Below are positions 10,665 to 22,503 of a stretch of DNA of 64,000 nucleotides, one piece after another; position 1 is the stretch's first letter, and every line of letters begins with the position of its first letter. The notes under the pieces are model-generated. The model searched no databases. It saw only the letters and a list, made by a program, of their open reading frames with translations, and was not told where the DNA came from. Source of the stretch: Terfezia claveryi (taxonomy: Eukaryota; Ascomycota; Pezizomycetes; Pezizales; Pezizaceae). Made by a program: the position numbers and the translations under genes. The DNA is taken from positions 124,001 to 188,000 of the forward strand of contig WHUX01000079.1 of NCBI GenBank assembly GCA_015179025.1, in the 5' to 3' direction.

Positions 10665-12011
10665 TCAATTGCAATCCTGCCGATCATGTAAAGTCTGAGG
10701 TCGATATTCATGAGCATCAGTGGAATCAATGACTAGTGAGTCTACGGATGGACTCCGTCGCATTGCAGATTTAAGTACCGCATTGTTTCCTTTCCCTCTA
10801 GTGGCTGTAGGTTGGTTTGGGAGTGATCCATGGGAGCTGATGCGACTGAGTACGGGGCGCGCAATGGCCAGCGGTGGCGCCTTCGAATTTTCCTGAATGG
10901 ATAGCGGCGTGTGATTGGAGTCGAATATCGACTGCGATGCTGGAGACCCTGATCTTGAGGGTTCAAAACCACTCTCATATGCATGGCGGGCGAAGCCAGC
11001 CCCAGGCCGCATCCCAAGGGAGTCCGCAGCAGAAGAATGGGAGGCTCCGTTGACGTTAACGCTGCCTCCCCCATGACCGGCTAAGCCCTTTCCCCTCCCC
11101 ACTCTACCGGAGCTCCTATTTCCTGACCCGTCCCTGTACTTGAACAACATCCTAAGGATAACTCTCAAGCTAGGTAGACAAGCACCGACTATGGCAATGG
11201 AACACTCTGCAATGGCGGCCAGATATACCCTCTCCGTCTTAATTTCCATTTCTGACAAGTAAGACGGCGCTTGGTGATTAATCCCAACAACCTCAATTTG
11301 CAAGGCGAGCGAGACCAGAGAAACAGAAAATGCCAAAAACCCAATTCCGAAAATGAAATAAACTGCAATGGTCTGTGCACGTTGCAGATGTAATGTGCGG
11401 AGAATAAGTATAGGGATTCCAAGGACCATCATGTCCGTAATCATGTGCACAGTGCTGGTGAAGGCAACAGGGAAGACGTGCGCTTGTGGGGAACACATCT
11501 GATCCCCCAAAGTCCAGTTTGTGCTCAATGGTCGACACCATCCCAGAAACACTGCAATCACTGCGAGAAGTGTGACAAACAATACAACACAAGTTATGTG
11601 CATCATCTGTTTCACCCGACTGGTAACATGCGTTGAAATATCATAGTAAAGAGCCATGAGCGCAGCCTTGACGCTCCACATGAGGAAAGCCCAGAACATC
11701 TGATCTGCAAATAGGAATTTCATGCCGACTCGATATAGTTTAAGAAGTTCCGTAAAATATTTCAAATCAGAGGACAAATGTATTGTTCGTTTCTGGAGCC
11801 AAATATCCAAGCTGATTGCTGTCGTTGTGAAAGCCAGAGCAAGTAGCATGAAGAAATCGGCGAGAAGTGCGGGTACGCTAGGGTTCTGTCGTATCCTCCT
11901 GATGGACGCGGTGGTTAATCGCTGAGCGAAGCGGAGCAATAAGAATACCAGCGCCAGGGTGTAGAATGCAGCATCATAGGCAATGCGGTACTTTGGGTCC
12001 ATTGTCGACAT
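10665..12011 (-). CDS. fungal rhodopsin-like (PF20684-type) seven-helix membrane protein
   Basis: 448 residues, no intron needed, ATG at 12011. About seven hydrophobic segments occupy residues 10-285: an N-terminal helix (AAFYTLALVFLLLRFAQR), the helix LLADFFMLLALAFTTTAISL, the segment FWAFLMWSVKAALMALYYDI, then helices around residues 138-160, 185-205, 215-240 and 262-285. The CRPLSTNWTLG motif after the fourth or fifth helix is typical of the fungal integral-membrane family often called Pth11-like or rhodopsin-like, whose members are usually orphan receptors or unknown. The CFEM domain of Pth11 proper is absent. The tail (290-448) is Ser/Gly-rich and probably cytosolic, a likely phosphorylation region. 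Function beyond the family is not known. Confidence 0.8.
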   Translation of the reverse strand: MSTMDPKYRIAYDAAFYTLALVFLLLRFAQRLTTASIRRIRQNPSVPALLADFFMLLALAFTTTAISLDIWLQKRTIHLSSDLKYFTELLKLYRVGMKFLFADQMFWAFLMWSVKAALMALYYDISTHVTSRVKQMMHITCVVLFVTLLAVIAVFLGWCRPLSTNWTLGDQMCSPQAHVFPVAFTSTVHMITDMMVLGIPILILRTLHLQRAQTIAVYFIFGIGFLAFSVSLVSLALQIEVVGINHQAPSYLSEMEIKTERVYLAAIAECSIAIVGACLPSLRVILRMLFKYRDGSGNRSSGRVGRGKGLAGHGGGSVNVNGASHSSAADSLGMRPGAGFARHAYESGFEPSRSGSPASQSIFDSNHTPLSIQENSKAPPLAIARPVLSRISSHGSLPNQPTATRGKGNNAVLKSAMRRSPSVDSLVIDSTDAHEYRPQTLHDRQDCN

Positions 12012-15000
12012 TGTGGGAATATTTGAAGCAATTTCACGAGATGATAGCGATCAGCTGCTCAAGAGCGGTCGGGGATGCCTGCCATAAACTGTTCTCTGAG
12101 TATCCAAGGGTTGTGAAATGGGTTGACACAGGAAGGCTCCACGAAGAACGGTATCGGGGAGTCATTGTGCCTTTAATACATCCTGATATCCAACCCAGTG
12201 CGCATGCATGCATGTACTCTGCTCAATTGGAGGTAGGTAGGTGTAGCATTAGTCCCAAACATTGATATTTATAAGATATCTCATCACATCAATCGTAGGC
12301 AAGGACAAGCTTTCGTCCCGCAGGGACATCCATAATTTCCTTTGAAAAAAAAAGGTATGTATACCCACCATTGCGCAAGGTACGTACGTTGGTTTGATTG
12401 ACACGCAGTCCCAAATCTACGGAAACGAATGCAACACATTCGGAATCAAGGGTGTGACCAAGGATATCATGTCAGAACTAACACTTGAGATATCAGACTA
12501 AGATTGCTCAGCAAGTAGGCTAAGCAATATAATTAGAAGAGTGATGTCTGCACACATATGTGAGGTGTTATGTTTGTTCGCCTCCGGTAAGGGCCTCGGC
12601 GTCTACTAGATTTAAAAACAAAATAAAGCTTGTTATGGGTTCATTAATACCTGAGAATGAAGATATCTCTCCACCGTAGCAACGTGGTAATTGGGTTGAT
12701 CGTGTCTTAATCCGTGTTAGTCTTGTGAGCTGGTCTGACGGATCAGCGTTAAACCTTGTGTCTTGTATGCAGGAACTTTATTTCCGTAAGAAGTCATGTA
12801 CATTGCTGAGATAGGTTTATCACGATGCAGTGCAAGGGACATACATATTAAAATAGTGTTGGCCATAACTTGGGAACTATACAGTATAATATCACCTTGT
12901 CACACTATCCTAACCCTACAAAACCATTTGCCATTAACTAATTATTGGTCCCCAAAATGACAGATAACAAACAATTTCAGAAGTCAAACGGAGTACCTAC
13001 AGACCCCTTTGTTCAAACTGAATGTAGTCGGGAGCTACTGTTTGCGCTACCAGCTGGCATATCGATTGAGAGTTACATAATACTCTCTTCAGTCACCAGC
13101 TGAAGCGGGAATGCTGTGATAAAACAAAGGGGATAAAGCACAAGGATTTCGTATGCGTTGCACGCAGTACCTAGGTAATGTACAGAGTACTAGCTCCATA
13201 CACTATATATTGCTTTTCTTCCTGGTAGATGCATAGGAGAAGATACGTAAATCATACTGATCGGCACTTTCGGACCTCCGGTCCCCATCTATTCTAGCGC
13301 AAGTGCCACTACATTTGAAGCTTGTCGCATAAGCATTCCTCGTTGGTCTTTATGCATAAGATGCCTACGAGACACATCTTTCCAACGTTGATCGAATGCA
13401 CCTTGTGATCAACGGGCTTGGCAGAATATGTATATATATGCACGCATCATAATGCAGTCTGTGTCAACAATTGTGCAATTCCAGACATACAGAGGCCCAT
13501 TTTTAGTGGTGAGGGCTTGAGAGTCTCCCATTCCGCAAGGCAGCTGAGGATGCATGAACCAAGGCATGGAGAGATCTAGAGCAATGAAGAATTAAACAAT
13601 GGATTGAGTGCATCCCCTATCATCTTGAGCAGGACTTGAAGCTCGCAGGGGGGATGAGTACCAAGAGCGATACTCTCGGGATAAGGTACTGGTTGCATTG
13701 CGGCGAGATCGATACACTTGGATCCGCAATAATAGGGCAATCCACAACATTGCATTGCAAAAATTCCAATTCACTACAGCAGCATCGTATGTAGCTCACT
13801 ACCATCATCGAGATCAGTGGAACAACATCCCTACAACCGATCAAAGTCCATCCCATAGATGACGTCGATCCTGCCACTATGTTAGTAATTTCTAGAGCTC
13901 GGAAAAGGAGAGCCGGAAAAACTGCACCTAACGACGGTGTCCGCAACCGTGGCAGTTCAATGCGAGGTTGGTTCAAGACACCAATCTTCACCTCAGAGGG
14001 ATTGGTATGCCTCGAAGACAACTGCTTCATGGATATGAGTGGATGTAGTGATGGAGAACTCGCTTATGCATAGGATACAAATATATGCACAATTATGCCA
14101 AGCCCATACTTCCCAAATAGGTTGGTTTTTGGTGGTTTTCTGTACGTACAGCATTATCTAAAGATGAAGACCCCCCTTATAGCTATAGTTGTTTCTCTCC
14201 AATGAATTTGAGATTTAGAATATCACTTTACCAGCGTGGTGGGGAGCTTAACTTTCTATACACTATAGGCAGCCGGATTATTGTTGATGCGCTCAAAACC
14301 CACGGCGCTGAACTATAGATAATGTGTACTACCCAGAAGGAAGGCAACGTAAATTAAGTAACTATAGAATTGATAGTGCCTATACCATATGCATGGAACC
14401 ATTCAGGAGTATAGAAAGGACAGAAACGAGCTTGGCATATTTCGGAACAGCTTGTGGGTTCTAGACTTTGCAATCACTAGGACTCGTGGACATCCAGTAG
14501 ATACTGGCGCAGGAAGCCAGAGTTTATACATCATTAAAAATGAACAACGAGAGGAGTTTTCCACGTGAACCGAGGACTGGCGCTAGGATTTTCGAAATCT
14601 GCACCACATACCTGAGGCGCATTTATGTTGCTATTGATCCGCAAATAGCTATTCCAAAGTCCCCACTACCAAGACTAGTCATACTAGGTTTCCAGAGAGG
14701 ATTAGCTACGGGATTTGCATTTCTTTGTATTGTCTTAGGTTCAATTGGGAGTCATTGTACTTGTTGTTTTAACTGAAAGCCCGGGTTTTTCGTAGTCGTG
14801 AGAATCCACTGGTATACCTCTCATGATCGCTTATGTTCCTCATTCATGATTACTTACTATGTATATAATTCGGTGAAGGATACCCATTCGTAGGGCACGA
14901 AGTACTGTAAAGGCCCCGCCTGATAATTATATATTTATCTAAAAATAAAACAGTAATGTATACAAGCCCAGTCTTGCAGTTTGACCTAAAAACAATATGC

Positions 15001-15089
15001 TACACACTGCATAATGGCCCAGCCTGGCACTTTAGTCTAACTACAGCGATCCCCCCCATATCTGCTCAGGATAACTGTAGTTTAAACTC
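12012..15089. other. intergenic, no supported gene
   Basis: About 3 kb. It contains the upstream region of the rhodopsin-like gene and the 3' flank of the lyase gene, one ACGGAGTAC motif near 12988, and AT-rich low-complexity DNA (for example TATATATAT near 13430). ORFs of 78-136 codons (13620-14030 -, 14540-14776 +) show no domain or compositional support. Confidence 0.4.
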
Positions 15090-16253
15090 CTAACGAGTAT
15101 ACATCAAAGTTCCATAGCCAAGTTGATCATAGCCACCACTATTTGGGCCATAGTTCCCACCTCCACCTTCCGCACCGCCGCTTTGTTTTCTCACAAACAG
15201 GTTCATTTGAGTGGTATATGGGGCAGAAGCTCGTTCGACCTTCACATAATGGTTGTACAGTAACTCCCAGATCGGTCGAATGGACCCACGACCGGCACTG
15301 CTGATCACGGTTTGGCGAACGTCGCGATTTGCGTAGGTGGTATACTGGACGTTGTAGCCAAGGTTATATTTGGCAACATACTCGGAGGCCTTCAAGATGA
15401 GATTATCTCCATACGAGAACAAGTTAGTTCCTTGATTATATGCTGTCTGGGCAATGACACCAAGAAGGCCCATGACAAGGGTGGTGTGCCCTTGGTCCCG
15501 GCCACTTTCCTGCACCTGCGCAGTTCCGTCGTTGTATACCTTCCAGATCGCGTTGTTGATGGCCCCGTTCCCCTTTCCGGACTTGAAGTAGGTAAGTGCC
15601 TCATTGTACATCGTCGTATTGTCAGTGAAAATGCCAATAGACAGTATGCTCGCAATATTGCACAGATCCCAATTGGCCCAATAGTGGTTGATTGCCGCAT
15701 CATTGTGCCTGACGAGGAAATCGTGGTTCATGGGATAGAAAACCCTGCGCAAGAGGGTTTGCATTGCCTTCAGATCGGACTTCTGATAACCAGGGAAATC
15801 ACGCATAATCTCGGCAGCGTTTGCAAGCTGATAACCGTATAATCCAGCCGCAAGAAATCTATCGGAGCTTCCGGTAACTGTCTTGAGCGTTTTCGCCCAG
15901 GCATTGAGCACCTTAACCGCAGCTGTGCCGTATGCTGCAGTGCCCGTTACCTTCCAGCGAATGGCAAGAGCGTAGGCGGCAGCAATATCATTGAAGAGTA
16001 GACCGTAGTTCTGGGTGCAACCCGCATTATTTCCACGACATACGCTTGCGGCTGGCCTCGGAGTATAGGTCAAGGCAGAATGGGGGTTATTGGTGAGTTT
16101 GTGCCACCCCTCTACCCACGGACTGGCGTTGGCAGTGACCTTCGTTGTGATGCGATTGAAGTCGGTCTGGGTGTGAAGAAGACCGGGATGAACGAACTGG
16201 AAGGCTGCACTGCAGACGGCCAAAGCCAGAGGCACGGCATGTGCAAATCGCAT
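15090..16253 (-). CDS. secreted alginate-lyase-domain protein (PL5/PL38-like toroid)
   Basis: 387 residues with a clear signal peptide (MRFAHAVPLALAVCSAAFQF), then an all-helical alginate-lyase fold (PF05426 type). Family-typical motifs are visible: the NHYWANWD box at residues 189-196 and ESGRDQGHT at 249-257, which supply catalytic Asn, Trp, Arg and His positions in related uronate lyases. The protein should act outside the cell by beta-elimination on a uronic-acid polymer. Whether the substrate is alginate, glucuronan or a bacterial or algal exopolysaccharide cannot be told from sequence. The C-terminus (residues about 355-375) is a Gly/Asn/Tyr-rich tail not seen in the core fold. ATG at 16253 is chosen because it opens directly into the signal peptide; TTTTATATG about 110 bp upstream is a possible TATA region. 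The frame is intact and needs no intron. Confidence 0.82.
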   Translation of the reverse strand: MRFAHAVPLALAVCSAAFQFVHPGLLHTQTDFNRITTKVTANASPWVEGWHKLTNNPHSALTYTPRPAASVCRGNNAGCTQNYGLLFNDIAAAYALAIRWKVTGTAAYGTAAVKVLNAWAKTLKTVTGSSDRFLAAGLYGYQLANAAEIMRDFPGYQKSDLKAMQTLLRRVFYPMNHDFLVRHNDAAINHYWANWDLCNIASILSIGIFTDNTTMYNEALTYFKSGKGNGAINNAIWKVYNDGTAQVQESGRDQGHTTLVMGLLGVIAQTAYNQGTNLFSYGDNLILKASEYVAKYNLGYNVQYTTYANRDVRQTVISSAGRGSIRPIWELLYNHYVKVERASAPYTTQMNLFVRKQSGGAEGGGGNYGPNSGGYDQLGYGTLMYTR

Positions 16254-16624
16254 GTTGCTGTGGTTTATAATATAAAGACAGGATGGAGGATCTAAATCAG
16301 GGAATCAATGTCTCGCAGTTATCGTATGAGTGGTCGGGAAGAGGGCATGCGACCTTCTCTTTTATATGAATGTTTCTGGACATCCACGCCCTGAAGGCTA
16401 GCGCTGCTAACAGGAAGGGGTAGGGATCTGGGCGCGTGATGGGACAATGATAAGGAGCAATGCTAATCTCTCGATACAGAAAAGCTAATATACAGTACTA
16501 TCAGGGTTGAAGATATTCTCAGGGCGGGAGCTTCAGTTAGAGCCTCTGGGTTCATCTGGCAACGCCGGCTAATGACAACACCGGAGCCCCACCGCTTTCC
16601 CCTCCTCTCCCCTTTGATATCTTA

Positions 16625-16740
16625 GACAGCCTTGGGCCTGGCTGATTATCTTGCCCAGCCCTGAATCCACCCGGGCTCCGGCTCATCGTGGACCCCTACC
16701 GGGTTCGCATATGAGTTCTTGAATTTTTTTTTTTTTTTTC
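16625..16740 (+). repeat. LINE 3' tail fragment with T-rich end
   Basis: The GGCCTGGCTGATTATCTTGCC, CCTGAATCCACCCGGG and CGCATATGAGT blocks match the LINE 3' ends elsewhere in the window. Instead of poly(A) the copy ends in TTGAA followed by about 16 T. Either the tail was replaced or a second, antisense tail begins here. Confidence 0.5.
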
Positions 16741-17008
16741 GTAGGTCACATCGAAACCTGTTAGCTTTTGAACTTAGTTCGGTGTGAAACGTTTACAAAT
16801 GCTTCATTTCATTAAAAGTGCAACTATCAGTACAGACTTCCAAAAAGCATATACAGATATATAACGCCTATCCAAAGTGATGTGGTCTTATTCGAGGTAC
16901 ATCAGTATACTTAGTTTTATAAGAGTACTAAAGGTAACACTGTAGCTGTAGACCTTGAAGAATCCGACAATGTTTGAGGCGTAAGAAATGCGTGATGATA
17001 CCAAGCTA

Positions 17009-17048
17009 TAGTCTGGTTGGCACAGAGGTCGTTGTGCCAACCAGACTA
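17009..17048. repeat. perfect 16-bp inverted repeat, TAGTCTGGTTGGCACA family
   Basis: TAGTCTGGTTGGCACA at 17009-17024 and its exact reverse complement at 17033-17048 enclose only 8 bp. The same sequence occurs singly at many other places in the window. It probably represents two terminal inverted repeats left by an internally deleted or excised element. Confidence 0.75.
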
Positions 17049-17478
17049 ACCAAGCTAGTTTGTTGGTTTATTCTCGGTAAGTACGGAGTAGTTGTTCGCT
17101 ATTTAAGATTTCGCCGCTAGGTTAGATATGTTCGCTATTTCACTCTCTTCGTTCGCTGTTTCGGAGCCTAACCATGACAAAGGTACAAATCTACGTTCCT
17201 ACCAGGACAAGCGAAATCTATTTGTGAACATAACTTATATACAACCCTCTATAACCTCAAAATTTGGCTGCCAATCTGGAGCAATCGTTGGTGGCAACAA
17301 ACATCAAGCCGAATTTACTATTTATACAATCTCAAGTGCCCAAATGTTCACGATTAAAAATCTCCTATGTTGATTGTGATATTTTAAATGTATTTAGGAA
17401 TATAGACTACTACATACTCACCGAAGAATATCATGACGTAAAATAACATACAAGTACAAGTAACGAAACACACGTGGG

Positions 17479-17494
17479 TAGCGCTATAGCGCTA
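17479..17494. repeat. 16-bp perfect palindrome
   Basis: TAGCGCTATAGCGCTA equals its own reverse complement and stands eight bases after the start of a CACGTG E-box at 17471. No gene is close enough for a regulatory role to be argued. Confidence 0.5.
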
Positions 17495-20256
17495 GTGCTT
17501 GGATATTCTAGAGCTAAGTCCTATGCAATTTAATACCCGGGCATTTTTAAGGCCTGTATTATTCCAGTGCTCGAGACCAAGGTATGTTAGGTTCTAGCTA
17601 GTGTACATGTAAATAAACTATGTGCTTTCTGCGGGTGAAGTATAGTTTAATATGCGTTTGAAATTGTATTATCGCTACCAGTCTATGCATATGATATGGA
17701 CCCGAGAATGTGGTTGACTTCATAAGTACTTTCATTTCCGACGGTCTGTTTAGCTAGCTATCTGCGGTTAGGGGTAGGCTTAATACGTAACCAGTACGGA
17801 GTATCCCCGCTTCAATTCCCTAAGCGATGCTTGCAGGGTTCAGAAGCTGGTCATTGTAAGCACTAATCCATTGGAGAACCTGTTGTTGGGGTCCGGCGTC
17901 AATGGTCGCAATATGCAAAACTTAAAGTTGAACCTAGCTAGCTATACAGGAACTCGTTAAGCGGAAACCTTGCTATAACGGACGGCCTCGGATGATTTCT
18001 TAGTTTCCTACCTAAATTTCCTCATTATACCGGACTGTAGAAGAACCGGACCGGAGTAGAGATTTATTGACCTTGAAACATAACTACATACAACCTATGT
18101 AAGCCGAATCTACTTAGAAGGCCAAAAATCCCGAAGTTGCTTCTGGACCTTAGTGGTTTTAAACCCTCCCGGGCCTGAAGAACTGTCTCAACCATGCCGG
18201 AAACTTGATTTGGCGCTGGGAATAAGGGAAAGAGAGTGTCGAAACGGAGGGACTTTGGAAAAATGTAACAAGATAATCAAGTTGCGAAATAGCTTCTGAA
18301 ACAGTCGGCACCTTTGGAGGTACAGGATCATCAATCAACTGGCAGATTTCTGATGTTGCTTCGGTAATAGATTACTGAGGATTCCAGCCTGAATGACCAT
18401 ACTTCCTACGAGAGGTTGTGCAACCAGACTACATGCTTCTGCACTTTCCGCTACTCCAGGATCTAGTACAGTTACTTGGTCTGTAACATCTTCAGTTTCG
18501 AAAGTAAGCATGCTAGCTACTGATAGTTAGTTGCTTGCTGTGAATCCTGAAGATATTTGTTATGCCAACCAATTAACTCAGGATCCATAGCTTTTCCACT
18601 CCCAATGAATATCAGCTTATCCATACTAGCCAGCAGATAAAAAAAACCTCTTGTGGGGCTCTCTACTCTCTCCACAGCTATGCTTTTTTCTTTCAAATTG
18701 GATACCCCGCCGCAATGCTGCAAATTTGCTTTACCGGATCCTGAGTTAAACCGGACGGCAGGGATTTGATTTTGGCCGGCCGGTATAGCAGGTTCAACTG
18801 AATATATGTTCCCGCAACACCATACTCGCCTTGTGCCGCTTGAGATATTTGTCGCAGATTATCCTATACCCTAAACAAATCTTACCTATAAGAAGAGATA
18901 TTTGGGGCCTGTGCAAGAGCTATTAATCAATGCTAAACTTGTGGCTAAAATATGTTTCCTTACGCTAAACAAATCGAGATTTAGAATCTAAAGATGTTCC
19001 CACTCCCATATTTGAAGCCCTGGCCATTGAATGGGTTCTTTAATTGAAAATTGAGTTTCCGGGCTGAATATATACAAACTTAGTCTGGTTGGCACAAGCC
19101 CCTCGTAGAGGATACAAACTACCCTCTACTGATCTTTATGAGTTTATCAGAGGGAGACAAAGCGGTAAGCAAGTACTGTAGTGTAAGTAGGCATGCGCAG
19201 ACTCGAGTACACAAGTGTGAGTAGGCAAGTAATCTGAACTTATAGCTCATAATTCACTTGCGGTACTTGTAGTTACTACCACTGCACTCAATTCCCTGCG
19301 GTCAGTCTGGGTCGATCCGAGCCTGTGGTATGGTTTCATGTTGCATTCAAATACTGTAGAATATTTTGCGCATTTATTGTAGTAGTTTATATCCCGCGTA
19401 ACTAAAAACGTTGACCACGGAATTCCACAGGCAACAGCAAAACACGGTTAACAACTAACTTGAGGTTGATATTTGTGCTCCGTCTTGTCACGCACAACGA
19501 CATCACTGTGGTACATTTGGACGGTACCATGCTAGACAATACGAATTGTACTGTCCGACCAGTAGTCCTTTTGGTATGCTGTTTCTGACAATACATGAGG
19601 GCATACAAGCTGTCGCTGGGTGGATGCGGGAGCATAACTCCGAATTGAGTAGAAATTGGAGAACAACACAAAATACTCCGTAAGGGGCTCCAAAACCATC
19701 CTCAGGGCACAATGCATTGTACTTATACACTATTCCCCCCGCTTTATATTGATAGAACTAGGCTTGTAGAAGAATGCTTCGCTCTTAGAATTAAAAGAAA
19801 TTGAAAATTGAAGTTATAAAAGAAAGAAAAGTAAGATTTTGTATGGGGGAATTCGAGAGTGTTACATGCCGAGAGGAAATAGACTAACCTAAATAGGAAA
19901 GAGGAAGGATGACTAAGCTAGCTTGCGACGACTTATCTACACACTGTTCCGTATTGATATCCATCTCTATATGCATTCATAGTTCGCTGACATTTAAAAT
20001 AGTAGTGCCAGATTGTCAGTTCAGATACAGAGTTCAATGATAAAGGAATAGTATCCCGTAAACCTTGTAAAGAGTACTAACAAAAGACTAAATGACCATA
20101 TGCTTCAATACTTTCTTGTAAAGAACCTCTTTGAGCTGGTTGCAAACGCTAACACTGTCAATACTTCTTAATTAATGGGGTACCAGTAGCTGCCATTTGA
20201 AAGTCCAGCTTTCTCTTTTTATTGCGCCAGATTGTTTGCCTTGACTGTTGATATCC

Positions 20257-20487
20257 TCAATAGTATTTGGTTGTAAGTACAGAATCTTCCATTACAGAAG
20301 CCTTTAATTTTGCAAATGCATCTTGTTCCATAACTAACTCTTGATCCAGAGACTCCCACTCCTCTTCTGTATCCACCAGCTCCTCCAGCTCAGGAACCTC
20401 CGTGTATTTCCGTTGACGTTGAGCAAGTTGACTTGCATACTTATGTTGCAGCCCGACATGCTTTCTTTTTGTGGTCAACTGTGGCAT
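20257..20487 (-). CDS. hypothetical small charged protein, possibly a transposase N-terminus
   Basis: 76 codons. Begins MPQLTTKRKHV, then a basic helix (QLAQRQRKYTE) and an acidic coiled-coil-like stretch (ELEELVDTEEEWESLDQEL). That composition is like the N-terminal leader of some fungal DDE transposases. Downstream in other frames there is short coding-like sequence rich in Lys and Trp but no DDE core. I do not recognise a family. It could be a truncated relic or a chance ORF with biased composition. Confidence 0.3.
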   Translation of the reverse strand: MPQLTTKRKHVGLQHKYASQLAQRQRKYTEVPELEELVDTEEEWESLDQELVMEQDAFAKLKASVMEDSVLTTKYY

Positions 20488-20644
20488 CTACAGGATACAT
20501 TAGTACATGCTATAGGGATATCGACAATCATAGTAATTACTTTTAGATTTGGAATTCGGGCACTCGTCTTCGGAATCATAACTTAAGGCTCACGCACTAG
20601 CGGACATTTTGTGCTGACTAAGTGACTTGGAGAATGTTCAAGGG

Positions 20645-20719
20645 CTAGTCTCATGCCAAGACCGCTACTGCTAAGGTGTTCTAACGAACGCAAAGCGATG
20701 CGTCTTGGCATGAGACTAG
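20645..20719. repeat. 18-bp perfect inverted repeat upstream of the acetyltransferase gene
   Basis: CTAGTCTCATGCCAAGAC at 20645-20662 and its exact reverse complement at 20702-20719 enclose 39 bp. A further pair GACTAAG/CTTAGTC (20616-20622, 20724-20730) lies just outside. The structure ends about 120 bp before the start codon of the acetyltransferase gene. It could be a tiny MITE or a transcript hairpin. Confidence 0.7.
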
Positions 20720-20847
20720 TTTCCTTAGTCATTGCCAAGCTCCGTCGGCGAATTCAGAGCCTCAAGGCGTTGAGAACTCTGGATTCGCGCAACCTCAACC
20801 CATGATCAACTGTTGTCACGATTGATTCACTCGATGAAGCGGCAGAG

Positions 20848-22503
20848 ATGGCTTCTGCAACACCAAGCAAATTGCGAGATGTGGGTGAGTACATTCTAGT
20901 CATGCGGGTTGGATATCGGTAGGGTTGGGGTTCTATGGGTTGTAAAGACCGTGAGGTTGAGATTTAATTTCGAACCTGTTCGTTGCTCGCGCGGCGCTTG
21001 TTTACACCAGTGCTGACTTACCTTTTCTGCTCTCCCACATGGGCGTGTACAGGCCTTATGGAACAATACTGCACCCACCGGCACCACCTCAACTACTACA
21101 CCTGCGTCGTCACATCTGCCTTCTACATTCGCCGAGCTCCAGGCTCAAACGTTAACCCTCCTCCCCCTGCCGACCACCAGTCCCTCCAGTCTTTGATCTA
21201 TTCCGCCCTCCACAATCTCATCCGCCAGCACCCCATGCTCTCCGTCACCGTAGTTGACGAACACACCTCCAAGCCCTATTACTCCGCCCTTACCAAGGTC
21301 GACCTTGACAAGACCGTGCACATCCTACCCTTGAAGCGTGATATAGACGAGATAGTCCAAGATGTGCTCTGCCAGGATTTTAAGCAGCAAATGCAAGCCG
21401 GCGGACCATGTTGGCGGGTTGTGGTCGTCCCGGGGGTAGTGGATAAGGTATCTGGGTTTTGGGTCGTTTTTGCCTTCCACCATGCCCTGGCGGATGGGTT
21501 AGGGGGGTTTGTGTTTCATAAACATTTACTCCATTTTCTCAATAGCGGAAGTCTAGACCTCGAAAGCCCAATCTCACCAACTGTTGAAGTACAAACTCCA
21601 AAGCAGCTCACCCCGGCAATGGAGCACATGCATAAACTTCCCCTGGGGCTAGGGTATCTCCTCAAAGCGATCCGTGACGAGTACCTACCTTTCACTACCA
21701 CGTCACCCTCAAATCTCTGGATTTGCGGAGATCCTGGAAGCCCATTATACTTTCCTCCTCCCCCGGCAGGCTTGCGGACCGAACTAGTCACAGTCCGGAT
21801 CCCTACCGAAGTCATGAGGGGAGTACTAACAGAAACCAAGGAGAAAAGAACCCGCGTCACCCCCCTCCTCGAGGCCATTTTGTCACTAGCCTTCCTTGAG
21901 GTCTTCCCACAGTGCGATAACATCCGTGTCTCGATAATCGTTTCCGTGAGAAGATGGTTAACCAAGCAACTTGAGCCCTATGGCGGTGCAGATAACGTCT
22001 TTGGCTTATACGTGACGCAGTTCTCGGAGGATTTTACTATGGCAGGGTTTGACCTCAGCAAGCCCCTACCTAGTATCTACAGCGAAGCCCAACGCGCTAG
22101 AGAAACCATTGACAAGGTTCTCCTTTCCTATGGGAAGAACACCGAAGGGGGACTTCTCCGCTTCGTCGCGAATTTCGATTCCTATTTCAGGAGCAAGATT
22201 GGGCAGCGTCGGGTATATAGTTTGGAGCTTTCGAATGTGGGGGTGTTCAAGACTGGGGCGGTCCCGAACAAAGATAAGTGGGATATTGGGGATGTGAGGT
22301 TCTCACAGAGTGCGAGTGTGACAGGGGCGGCGGTAGAGTGTAATATTGTTAGTTTGGAATCGGGAGCGATGGCTTTGGGCTTTACGTGGCAGGAGGGGAT
22401 AGTGTCAAAGGAGGCGATGGAGAAGGTGTTGGAGAGGGTGAGAGTTTTGCTGGAGTTGGTTGGGGGCAGAGGGGTTGTACAAAATGAAACTATGGTTGAT
22501 TGA
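20848..22503 (+). CDS. alcohol acetyltransferase-like enzyme (PF07247), one 5' intron
   Basis: Best gene model: a short first exon starting at ATG about 20848 (MASATPSKLRDV), donor GTGAGT at 20885, acceptor GTGTACAG ending at 21052 and exon 2 21053-22503, giving about 495 residues. The join yields LRDVGLMEQY, the usual opening of this family; reading without the intron would need a TTG start. The HHALADG motif (about residues 155-161) is the HHxxxDG active site shared by acetyl-CoA-dependent O-acyltransferases and condensation domains. Expected reaction: transfer of acetyl from acetyl-CoA to an alcohol, forming volatile or storage esters; the true acceptor may be a secondary metabolite. No biosynthetic cluster surrounds it. 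The frame is intact. An 18-bp hairpin lies in its promoter. Confidence 0.8.

Larger units (their letters stand above)
16741..20640. other. intergenic, repeat remnants
   Basis: About 3.9 kb of AT-rich DNA without a convincing gene apart from one doubtful small ORF (20257-20487). It holds a 40-bp hairpin of the TAGTCTGG family (17009-17048), two more members near 18427 and 19081, a 16-bp perfect palindrome at 17479-17494, and three ACGGAGTA motifs (near 17083, 17801 and 19674 reversed). It reads like a graveyard of small DNA transposons. Confidence 0.45.

Noticed and set aside
15312..15842. 176-codon plus-strand ORF
   Set aside because: Exactly antisense to the conserved lyase core and without any recognisable feature.
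20983..21060. In-frame N-terminal extension of the acetyltransferase from a TTG codon
   Set aside because: It would need a TTG start and is not family-like; a short ATG exon plus intron (donor GTGAGT, acceptor TACAG) gives the normal N-terminus LRDVGLMEQY.
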